From Strigamia acuminata (taxonomy: Eukaryota; Arthropoda; Chilopoda; Geophilomorpha; Linotaeniidae): a DNA stretch of 60,000 nt. Below the pieces are notes generated by a model. The model was not told where the DNA came from, did not search any database, and saw nothing but the letters and a program-made list of their open reading frames with translations. The stretch covers positions 25,229,060-25,289,059 of the forward strand of contig OX442314.1 of the NCBI GenBank assembly GCA_949358305.1, given 5' to 3'. Positions 11,701 through 23,700 of this stretch are shown here, one piece after another (the first letter of the stretch is position 1; every line of letters starts with the position of its first letter). The position numbers and the translations under genes are program-made.

Positions 11701-14700
11701 TCAAATCAAGTCTGTCGTACACGCTTTTATACGAATTTGTCGAGTACAAATGTATTGTGACACCCATTCTCTTTCAAATGTTGATTGTCGAAAGACTTGG
11801 AAGACTCGCAAGACTCACGTATTGATCTTTGCTTGTGCTGTCTTTATTCTTCGAGAGCTTTCTTGCCCCACTTTGAGCACCCCATCCTGACATAATCGCA
11901 AATCACCCCGCTGAAATTAGCGGTCAATCGAAGATACCATTTGGTCAGATGGTGTTTCCCCTCATCACTGGATCTTATCACCCAACATGTGCCTAATTAA
12001 GGAAATTGAAGGGTAAATTGAAATGGGCTAACCTCATACGACCGGGTATCGAGCGCTGATTTGAATTTCAACGGTTGTTAAACGAGTCATTCTGTTTGTA
12101 ATTATAGGCAACGTCTGCTGCCAGGGAAAAATAATATTTCCTAACCTATAACCTGCTTTAACCAAAATATAATGTAAAATATAACTGTTGCACATTAGTG
12201 ACGTGATAATGAAATGTTTATATTGTTGGATATTCTTCCGTTACAAAATAAAACATGGAGGAATTGTGCATTTTAAACTTCTATTTCATATGTGTATGGC
12301 TGGGAACAGCTGAAAGGCCTACGGAAAGAGAGGAACACCAGGCAGAGAGGGTCTTCATGAGTGTTCAAATATAAGCTGAACTTGTAGGCCTGTTCCTACA
12401 CATTGTTGATATTGTGTAAAACAGACGGGCGCCACAGGTCAGGGGGCCCCACTCCAGGTGCCATTTTTTCCTAGAGATGCATTTTTAGGTCTGAAAATTC
12501 ATTTTTAGGTCCAAAAATCCATTTTTTGGTCCAAAAATCCATTTTTTGGTCCAAAAATCCATTTTTTGGTCCAAAAATCCATTTTTTGGTCCAAAAATCC
12601 ATTTTTTGGTCCAAAAATCCATTTTTTGGTCCAAAAATCCATTTTTTGGTCCAAAAATCCATTTTTTGGTCCAAAAATCCATTTTTTGGTCCAAAAATCC
12701 ATTTTTTGGTCCAAAAATCCATTTTTTGGTCCAAAAATCCATTTTTTGGTCCAAAAATCCATTTTTTGGTTCGAATTTATTTTTCACAAAAATGCTTACC
12801 GGTACTTCGTCAAAAAAGACGAATGCACTACAAGTATACCCTAGGAACGGACCTGTGAAATTGTAAATGTAAAAATGATTTTTTTTAAATTACAGCAAGG
12901 GGTAAAGGGCGCTGAAAAGTGTTAAGACGGCCCTGGTAATACGTCAAAGGCGATGTTTAATTGTTTGTCTCAGAGCGAGATCTGGTCTGTCGACGGCCCT
13001 GGTTTGACGTTTTATTTTATTAAAGGATTTGTAAATTTAAATTAATTATAAAGTCGTAAAATCACTTCTTGGATTAATGAAACAGGTTCTTCATTCTATC
13101 TGTCTTCATCTTCGATCGTGTTCAATTTAGACTTTTAAATGTGGTGAAGCCTTGAAGGAGAAATGTGAAGACGAGTGTGTGGTTGGAATGAATTAATCCA
13201 TCGACTTTTTTGTGGATTTTTTTTTTCATTATTCTTTGTCTATTCCATTTGTTGTTGATTTTGCTCGAGGTTCATGTGCATTGAATAGTTCTTGGAGCTT
13301 TTCCAGGCAATTTTGTTCGGTGTTATCTGTGTGGAACGTGGAGATTAAACTGTTTAAGATGGTATGAAAGAAGGGACTATTGTGTATTGTTTATGACTAC
13401 AGTTTTGTGGGATTGTGAATGAAAATCTTGGAATTGGTTGTTTACACATTTTTAAAGCCAATATAACTTCCCAAAGACCATTGAAGTCCATTTGACCACA
13501 GAAGTGGACAAATGCTAATGCAAATTTAATGGAATTTGGTTTGAATTTATTCACAGAATGTGGACATGTAAACGACCGGTGAAGACCGATAAGTGTGAAG
13601 AAAAACAAGTCATTTTGCTTCAATAGATCATTGGAAAATTATGACATAATGCAGTTTGGCTTCGCCCACAATAAGAAAACTACAAATTAATAATGTTATT
13701 TTGCAATTGTTTTTTTCATTGTTATTTATTTTTCCATCTAAAATTTAATTTTGCATTTCACTCCATAATGAAGCTACATGGTGACCAGATGCAAGGTTAA
13801 AATAATTACAGTCTGTGTACAGTATTCCAAATTCGAACACTAAATTCCATTTTTAGCTTCTGGAAACAAAGACTAAAATTGTTTATTGCGCATTAGCAGT
13901 TTTTAAAAACTTATTTTTGTGTTAAAACAAGATGGAAGTTTGATTTTCCATCTGTTATGATGCACCAGAAATATCGGAGACTTGCTGCTGGATGTGGTTT
14001 AGCGTTCGTTAGGTGGAGTGGTGGTGTGCTGTGGTGCTTCTGGCTTTGTTCTGACATTGCTTGTTGGTTGCTGTTTTCTTAATTAGAAGGCAGAGAAGTG
14101 ACACGAGTACTTGCACTTGCTTTTATCTTTGTGGGCAACGATAGGGTTATCGGTGGGTCGAATGCTGTAAAGAGCTATTATGAACTGAACTGGGGACTAG
14201 GCAACAATTCCTTCATGTTTTAATTTAAAAAAATATTATAAGTAAAATTTATGGTGTTAATCTGTTAAAAACACCATTGATTATGACAAACTCCCATTGT
14301 TCCATGTTTTGGCACTGGGAACATGAAACACATACAATCTGTGTCTCTAGATCAGTGTCTCACCGAGATCTTGGTTGATATTGATTTTTTTGTGTGTTTT
14401 GAAGTAAGGTTGGCAGATCTTTTTTTATTCATTTTATTTTTTTTTATTTATTTTTTTTTTTTTAATTTTTTTTTTTAAAAAAAGAAAAATGTTAAAGTGT
14501 TGATGGTTGCATTTTTCTTTTCCAATTTTCCAAATTGTTTTATAAATAAATATTCTTGACACTCAGAATCCTCAAATATTTATACTAGCGCGAGGAAACG
14601 AGTGCAATCAACAGCAAATTTCATATCCCATAATGGCTATCCCTATTTCAAGTTGGCGATTTGTTTATTTTCCTTTCCTAACGCGAACGGATATTAAACC

Positions 14701-17700
14701 AAACCGTCTGGCTCGTGTAAATATTGTACATGTGATATATTGTATGTCGTATACAAATAAGGGGCACTTGTTTAGTATACAAGCTTTTTTGGCGCAGGTA
14801 ACGGCAACGATACCGCTTGGATCGTTACCAGTTCACTTGGATGCCGTTCGGACTGTGCAATTTCAATTTAAAAAAAAATTTTGAAAAGTGAACTGAACTA
14901 TTGGTTCAAGTTCGCGAAATAGAACTTAGTTCACCTTGAAAAAATTTGTAGTGAACGCGAACGAGAACTAGTTCGCGATTTGGTGAACGAGATACAACAC
15001 TGGCAATGCGTCTAGTGCGTTTCAAAGCATGATGGACGAAGTACAAATAACAGTTAACGTAATATTTTTTATATTGATGTAACGGTAACGCATTACTGTT
15101 GTTTACCTTAGTGCGAGATAATTTTTAAATCCAAATTGCAAAAAAAAATAAAGTGTTGAAAATGTGTCAAAAGTGACGAGATGCAAAGCGAAAATCGTTA
15201 TCTCATTTTCATGAGTTTTCAAGTCTGTCAACGTTGATGTGTCATTCCTTGATAAGAAAATATTAAATACAATTTCAAACTTTAAAGGTCAAGTGTTTGT
15301 CATATTACCGGTCAAAATAGAACAAAAAAGACTGACCCAATTCTTGATTTTGGTAAACAATGAGGTGAATTGTGCCTGCAAAAGATGGCCGACATAGAAA
15401 TTGTAACAGGGCCTTTCAGAGGTAAAATGGGACCCAGGTCAGTATGAATAAAATCCTTAAATGCACTTAGCATGAAGTCCTGGGCTTTGGGGACTCCCTT
15501 AGCCAGAAACAAGGGTTAAATCAAGATGGCGACTAGATTTCCCAACGGTATTTACGACACGGATGAGAAACTTTGAACCTCGTGATAAAAACTGAATTGT
15601 CAATCACACGTGGGTATAAATTTACGTATTTTGTGACTGGTTACAGCATACAGGTATGAGGATGTTATTTAATATGCGTAATTTGATGTTGGGGAAAATT
15701 TGCTTTGCAAATGCAGCGAGAGTCGGGTTTGTTGAATGTTTGATATCCGGCATTCGATTTCTGCGCCTCGTGAGCAACGGATTAATATCTTTTTCTCTTT
15801 GCCTTTTTTCTTATTGGGCCCTGGAATGTGTGTTATACAGCAACTGGCCGGGAGTGAGCATTATTGATCGACGGCTTCAGGTTGCCAGTAGATTCTTGTC
15901 GCTGGAGTTTAAGAATTCACAAAGATGTGATCGGTAAATGCGAGTGGAATGGAAATGCGTGTACGCCGGTTTTGAAATGGATGGAATTCGCTGGAAATGG
16001 GATAAAGGCAATGGGAAAATTCATAAGGTATTTTTATTTTAATTTATTTTTTTTTTATTTTTTTTTATTTTTTTTTTTTGCTACCGGTGTAAAGGGAATT
16101 TGTTTTTCCATGTCGGTAGGTATTGACTAGGGATTTGTTGCAGGGATTGGGATATGGTCGCGTACTCGCGTGTGCCAACCATGGGTGAGTGATTAATTGC
16201 AAATCAATTATACATTGATGTTGATGATGGTATATGGCTGTAAAGTGTGTTTGGATTTATGTTAGAGGAGTTGGGCGGTAATTTTGACACAATAGACGGG
16301 GGGAGAAATGTTTTTGTGATAGAAAAAATGTCATTTATCATTTTGTGATTGAATGGACCGTATTTTCAGGTTTTTTTTTTATTTATAATAAGTGGTTTTG
16401 TTTTTGTGCACTTTGATATTATAACTGATAATTACTTGCATAGTTGAGATATCCAGGTGTAAATTTGGTTATTTATAATCTAAGTTCAAAGTAACTTTTG
16501 CTTACGTATTTTTTTGAAGTTTGAAAATGTCAGTACGGGAAATGACGCTTTGTTCGGCCGACGGAAGCGCGTCTGATGCGGCTTGATTGGATGTCATTTC
16601 CCGTACTCTCGACTTAGTCGAATTTCTCAAGAAATTTCAAACTCGCCGTCGATTTAACCCAACTTCAAACTCGCAGATGCAATAATCTGCCTACAGTAAT
16701 CCAAATAATCCACTAGGTGTTTGGATTACAGAAAAAAGACGGTTTTAAGACTGATTATGCGAAAATCTAAAAACGAAGCAGATGCGCGAATCTTGTCGCA
16801 AACATTTTCGATCCAAACTCTCCTCAATAATTGAGGTAACCGCTTTAAGAGCACTTATTTATTTATTGTACCCAGATTAACCGCTGGGAGCGTGTAAGAC
16901 AGCTATAAAAATAAATTGTTTTTAATGTAAGAGAGAATGGGATCAGCGATGTCGTGAAAAAAGTCGAGTTTAGTTGAAGTGCAGTAGTTGAAGCGTTATT
17001 ATATTTGTTTGATGGAGTTAATGTAGTGGGAATGATGTTTTCCATTGGTTGGCTGCTTAGAATCAACACGAGATCACTTTAGTAACCAGGTAACGGTATC
17101 CAGGGAAACTGATGGAACATCAACATCCTGCCACATTCTCCATACATATTGCATTCAAGTAGATGAGTATGAGGAGAGTAGTTGAGAAATCTTTGTGCCA
17201 TGAAAAAGTGGTCTTTAGAGGAAATAGATCTTGCACTCAATGGTTTCCATAGGCAATGGTAATGTTATTTACACAGGAAGTGAATTTAATTATAAATGTG
17301 TGGTGTGGTGTGATGGGGTGGGAGACATGGGGACTGAAATTCTGATTTACGGGTCTAATTTTCGGGGAGAATTGGGCAAATTGCATTATCATGTTTGTTA
17401 TTATGAATTAATGGATTGCCAACTTAGACTGTGGACTTTTTCACTCGAAAACAATGTTGATTAATTTTTTTTTTTTTTTTTTCCAGAAAAGTGTAAATTT
17501 GAATTTAGCTTTTTTAGGGAATTGATTTTGTCAACAAAGCAGTTTTCCGAAAAAGACATTTGGAAAACTAATTTTCATTTGTACGAGGTAGATTTTAGGC
17601 GTTTTGCGCATTGCTGTTTGCAATCTTGAAAATATACATCCAAAGAATACAAGCAAAACCAATGAAATAATAGAACCAAGAGTCACGCTTCTGCAGGTGT

Positions 17701-20700
17701 TTATCTGTGCGGGCGTGAAAGTGTCGTTCTTACCATGACATTTTGCATTTTTATTAGAAATGTATTTTAAATTATTTGGTAAAATACGGTATCTTGGAAA
17801 AGCGTGTGCAAGTAAACATATTAATTGTAACGATAGAGTAGCGGAAGTGAATTTTAAGTAACGATAGGCGGGTGATAACTATTTACTTTTGCGGCTAAAT
17901 AACTGTAACTTGGGTGACTTTTGTTTATACTATCTGATGTAAAATATTTGGTTTGAAAGTGTAGCAACAATTGAAACTCAACGCATTGTTGACACAAGCT
18001 GTCACCAGTTTGCCGGTTCGCCACTTGACACTGTTTGTTTGTGTATACCGAGTTCTCAAATTTGGAATTCAACAGGTCTGCATCTCACAGTCGAACGAAG
18101 GGATGACAGCTGTTATTGGTTTTCCCAAACGCCGTGAAGGATTTTTGTCTTTGTCAGCTTGTTAGTTTCGATTATTCGATATTTTTCTTCCAATTCTGTT
18201 CTTCTTCTATTCTTACATTCCTTTTCTTCCCAATTTTAAATCTATTGCTTTTTTTATTGATCTTATAGTAATATTAGAATAATTGATGCTATCAAAATCT
18301 TATCCTATACACACTACTGCCATCTAGCAGTAACTATGAACATGATAAAATTATTGATTTACATATTTGAATTTCTTAAAAATACCCTATGGGACCGAGG
18401 TACCCATTGACTGTAGCTATAGCCAGTTTCTCATTTTCGATGTAATCAGTTGGATCTAAACGCCATATCTCCGGAAGCATTTCGATCATAACTCCTCTAA
18501 GTTCATTTAAAACAATTATTGCTCTAGAAATAAATAAATAAATAAATATGTTAGTATATGTGTATTTGAAGACAATAAACGTTATAACATTTTCATTTAA
18601 CACTAAACGGGTAACTAAAAGCTTGATCTGGTGACCTTATTACTTAAAACAAATTATCTTAAGTTGCTAAGTTAACCTCAAACCTGAAACTGTACAATTT
18701 GGTACCATAGTTCTAACAGTTGCACCTAAAACTGACGTAAATCAATAAGCGTATGACGCAGTTCAAAATGAACATGTGGTAGGACAATGCTGCAATTAAG
18801 CTAAAAGTTGCCAATTAATAGAATAAACAAAGTAGTGTTGCTTTTTTTATTCTAAGCTTATACGAGGAGATATTTTTATATTAAATAGTTTTTTAGCTTC
18901 CTTAACTGACATTATAAGCTTTGGTATGTCATTAGAATACAATCAGCTATTTAGTTGTTTTATTTGTTTAATTTCTTTTCTTACAGAAAGATGTTTTTGA
19001 TGAATACTAAGTTGGTACTGTGCTACTTTATTGTAATGAATTTGCTGCTTTTGGAATATTCTGATGCTGGTAAAACGCCCAAAGAGAAAAAGCAGTAAGA
19101 AATTATTTTAAGAATAACAATAGAGTTATTTAGAAATTAGATATTGGCTGCAATCAGGGGCGGATCTACATCAGGGCAAATAGGGCTTGAGCCAAGGGCC
19201 CCTAAATTCTAGGGGGCCCTAAGACACAACGCAATGTACTAGTACCGTATGTTATGTTTTAAGAAGCAATAAAACGTGTGTAATAAGCAATAAGTGTAAT
19301 AATAATATCGGTTTTTGTGTCATTTGACATGCTTTGGCGTCTTCTTGACATTTTTTACGTCATTGAGCATCTTTGATGTCATTTGGTGGTTTCCGGAACG
19401 GAAACTGCTGTATTTACGTCATTGTATCCATTTAACTATATATATATTGATAAAGGGGCCCCTGAAAAAACCTCAAGCCCAGGGCCCCCAAAAAGCTAGA
19501 TTCGCCCATGGCTGCAGTCAACATTGAAGCTTAAAGTGACTAAAGTCGTTTGGAGACATCTCAATTAAAACGCAAAATGTGTCGTGAAAAGCTTCAATAC
19601 TTGACACAGTTTTATAACACAGTTTTGATATTACTAAAAGCTTGATCTGTGCATAAATATTTTATGCAAACCGTATATTATCCCCTAAGTTCATAAATCA
19701 CTCAATATTTCTCTGATTGAAGATTTTAAAATAATTTAAGCTAATCACCTGTTCTCATTACAACGCAGCAGTTAGAAGGACCTGCTGGGGATCCGTTATT
19801 CGTCTTTGTCTGATTTTAGATACTCACGATGTTTGAAGGAAGGTCAGACAAGGTTTGTCTCTTGAGGACATGACCAATTTATCTTTGATATCACGAGCCA
19901 AGATGACAAGAGCTCAGTTCCGTGGCAAGATGGAACGAAGGCGTGAACCTCCTATATCTAATGGAGGAGAAGATCGGCTTAAGCGACCTTGTGGTCTAGG
20001 TCGGACCACGCGCTTGGGCCGGGCTTAGATGATAAACAACAAGAGGCAAGTGTAAAATCCTAATTGATTTAATATTTTATTTTAATGATTTGGTCAAAAG
20101 TGTTTGTTTTGATTATGTTTAGATTTAGAAAAAAAAGTGTTGTTTGATTTTATAAGTATTTAGTTAGATGGAATTAATTGCTATGTTTTGAAGTTCATAA
20201 CATGTTTGTTTCGAGGTCACCAAGAGTGCCCTCAAGTATCTAAATTGTTGTTGGTCAGTCCTTGCTGACCAGATGTGTCCCCGTTTGTTTTATGACCTTA
20301 CTCTCATCTTTGTTCATGTATCAACGTGTGTCACTACACGTTTTTGCACTGCTCAATTTTCAACGATTAAATTAGTTTGTTAAGTTTAAACAATTGGACT
20401 GTTTATTTGTGTGTGCTACAATCGTAGTAGGATTTGTTTTGCAATCGCGAAATTGGTGCCGAAACCCGGGAAAACTCGACCTGGACCCTGAAGATCTGAA
20501 AATCCTAACAGCAAGTAAAAGTTCGAAATTTGACAAAGATGGCCGACGACCTCGCCGTGACCAAAAGTCAACGTACCGTGGCCAGACGAACTGTGACCGC
20601 CACCATCACCAAGGCGAAGACTCTCCTCGCGAATATCCCGCGCAATGCGCTCGAACTAAAAAAAATAAGGGCTAATTTGAAGGCGAAATTTATCACCTTG

Positions 20701-23700
20701 AAGGAGTTGGATGTGAAAATATTGGCGGCACTGATCGACGACGACGAAATCGACCAGGAAATTACGCAATGTGAGTCGAATTATTACGAGAAAGTGATTG
20801 ATTGCGAGGTTGAAATTGATGAGGCGCTGAAAGAACTCAATGCGTCGCTCGTCCCCCCTCCGGCAGCAACAGTAACTAATAATTATAACGGTAACGGCCA
20901 CGTTCCGCACGAGACGACGATGCGACTCCCAAAATATGAAGCAATTAAATTTAAGGGCAATCCCCTCGAGTGGGATGATTTTTGGGGAAACTTTGATATC
21001 AGTATTGACACGAAAACCAACATAACAAATAAGAGCAAGCTGGTTTATCTCAAGTCGTTTTTGGAAGGCGAGGCAGCACTGGTGTTAAAAGGCTTGCCAC
21101 CAACCGATGAGAACTATCCCGTAGCCAAAGAACTGTTGTTGGAACGTTTTGGGCGCAGTGACGTAATCATGAGTGCCCATTTAAATTCCTTGATGAGGAT
21201 GACACCCGTACGCGATATTATGGACACAGAGTCACTCCAGAAGCTGTACGACCGCTGCGAATCAAACGTGCGCGGCTTGCGTGCAGCGAAAATGAATGCG
21301 GACGCAATTGATGCGACGGTTTGCCCATTAATTCTGGGTTTGGTGCCCAAGCAGATCTCACTTGACTTCTCACGCCAATATCCGGACGGAAAATACAAAG
21401 CAAAGGAGTTGCTCGATATGATTCGTGCTGAGCTCATCCACCACAGCAAAATAGACAATTTCCAAGAATTACATCGTAAAAAAGAAGTTGAAAAATCGGA
21501 AAAATCGGAAAAATCGGGAAAATCAGAAAAATCGGAAGAGAAAACAATGCGCAAGAGCCACGATCGAGTGCCGTCTGCTCGCGTCTTGAGCACAACAATA
21601 TCCAATTGCATGTTCTGCAGCAAAACTCACGACCGTGACAGCTGCACTTCTACCGCTGCTGAAAGAAAAAATTATATAGTCAAAAATGGACGGTGTTTTA
21701 AGTGTTTAAAAAAGGGGCACACGTCAAAAACGTGCTCCTATCGTATTACGTGCAAATTGTGCCAACGGAGTCACAACCCTTTGATTTGTGATGGAACACC
21801 AAAGACTGTCACTGAAAATGTAATTACTCACGTGGCTACGTGCGTCGATTTGTCGAAATTCGTCCCGCCACCTGCTGCAACGTTGGCGACAATTTTCGTG
21901 CGTGTCATGCATCAATCCACGGAGGCGATCGTGCAGTGCCTTCTCGACCCCGGCAGTCAGACGACATTCGTGTTGTCCAGTCTTGCTAAAGACATGAAGT
22001 TGCCATCGACAGGAACTGAAAATTTGTCCGTGCTTACTTTTGGCAGTCAAACGTCACAAAATGTGAAGCGAGGGAGATTCGATTTGAAATTGTGTCACGT
22101 GGACGACAAAAATAAAGCGCTCACGGTCTCAGCATTTGAGACGCCTTGGATAACCCGACCAATAAAAACCGAGTTGCAGGCTGGCTTGCGAGCCGCCCTA
22201 GAACGCAACAATATTGTAATAAATTTTGAACAGCATAATAATTTCGATATTTTTTGTTTGATAGGAGCCGACAATATCGCCAGGATTTTGACCGGACGAA
22301 TCGAAAAATTGGAGGAAAATCTGGTAGCAGTTGAAACAATGTTTGGCTGGACAGTGATGGGAACTTCGCCCAATGTGACGTCCCTGTCGACAATGGTTAC
22401 TCGTGTATTCAACGTGCGGCTCGACGATCGTTTAGAAGAAGGCTTAAGAAAATTCTGGGAACTCGAGGCGATCGGAATCCGTCACGAGACCGTCGATGAA
22501 TCGCCGACCGATCGCAACTCGTGCACAAAACGATTTCGGGAGCAAGTGACGCGCGAGGACGGCCGATATGTGGTGCCACTGCCCTGGTTGGTCGATACAA
22601 GTCAACTCAACAACAATTATGAAGTAGCCAAGCGGAGGTTTTGGCATCTGGTACGCAAGTTCAAAAAGAACCCCGGCTTTTATCAGGCATACAAGAAAAT
22701 CTTCGAGGATCAGCTGAAAAACGACATCATCGAGGAAGTAGAAATACAAGATCCAGAACATTCTTACTTTATGCCGCATCGTGCAGTTGTACGAGAGGAC
22801 CGTGCAACAACAAAAATTCGTATCGTGTTCGACGCGTCATCAAAGGGGAAAAACGAACTTTCACTGAACGATTGTTTAGACAGCGGTCCCAATTTGTTAC
22901 CGGAAATCTTGAAACTTTTGGTGTTGTTTCGGCGCGAGCTAGTGGCATACCTCTCAGACATTGAAAAGGCGTTCTTGCAACTTTTATTGAGACTTTGCGA
23001 CCGGAACTTTGTTAGTTTTTTGTGGGTCCCGGAGAATTGGGACGGTTTGGAATTCGTCGTGCCGAGAATAATGCGTCAGAAACGAGTCACATTTGGGGTC
23101 AGCTCCAGTCCCTATTCATTGAATGACACAATCCAAATGCATTTGGATGAAATGGAAAAATTATATCCAGAGACTGTAAAGCAGATCCGAGAGAAATTTT
23201 ACGTAGATGATCTTATCGATTCGATGCGAACTGACGATCAAGTTCTGACCGTTTTTTTCGAAGCGCGGAAATTGATGATGGATGCGCATTTGCCATTACG
23301 AAAATGGCATTCGAATTCTCGACGGTTGCGTGAAATATTTGCTAAAGAAATTCCCGAGGACGAAGAAATAATCGCCGCCGAAAATGAGCAGACCACCGTA
23401 TTAGGCTTAATTTGGAATTATGAAACCGACAGACTCCAACTCGAAATAGGCGAATGGGCCGAGAAGAAACCAGAGGACGGACAAGGAACAAAGAGAGCAA
23501 TTGTACAAGCAGTAGCTAAAATTTATGACCCATTGGGCTTCGCTGCACCGTTCACGATCGTCGGAAAACTCATGTTTCAGGAGTTGTGGATGAGAAAAAT
23601 CGATTGGGATGTCCCATTGCCCCCCGACATTGCCAAGCGATGGTGTGAGTGGATCAAACAAGTTACAACATTGCGCCGAATTTCAGTCAAGCGACCGTAC

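Noticed and set aside
12471-12866. Several long frames on both strands
   Set aside because: All are frames of the ATTTTTTGGTCC minisatellite.
19834-19836. Selenocysteine TGA
   Set aside because: No SECIS structure could be shown by eye, and the exon structure itself is unproven.
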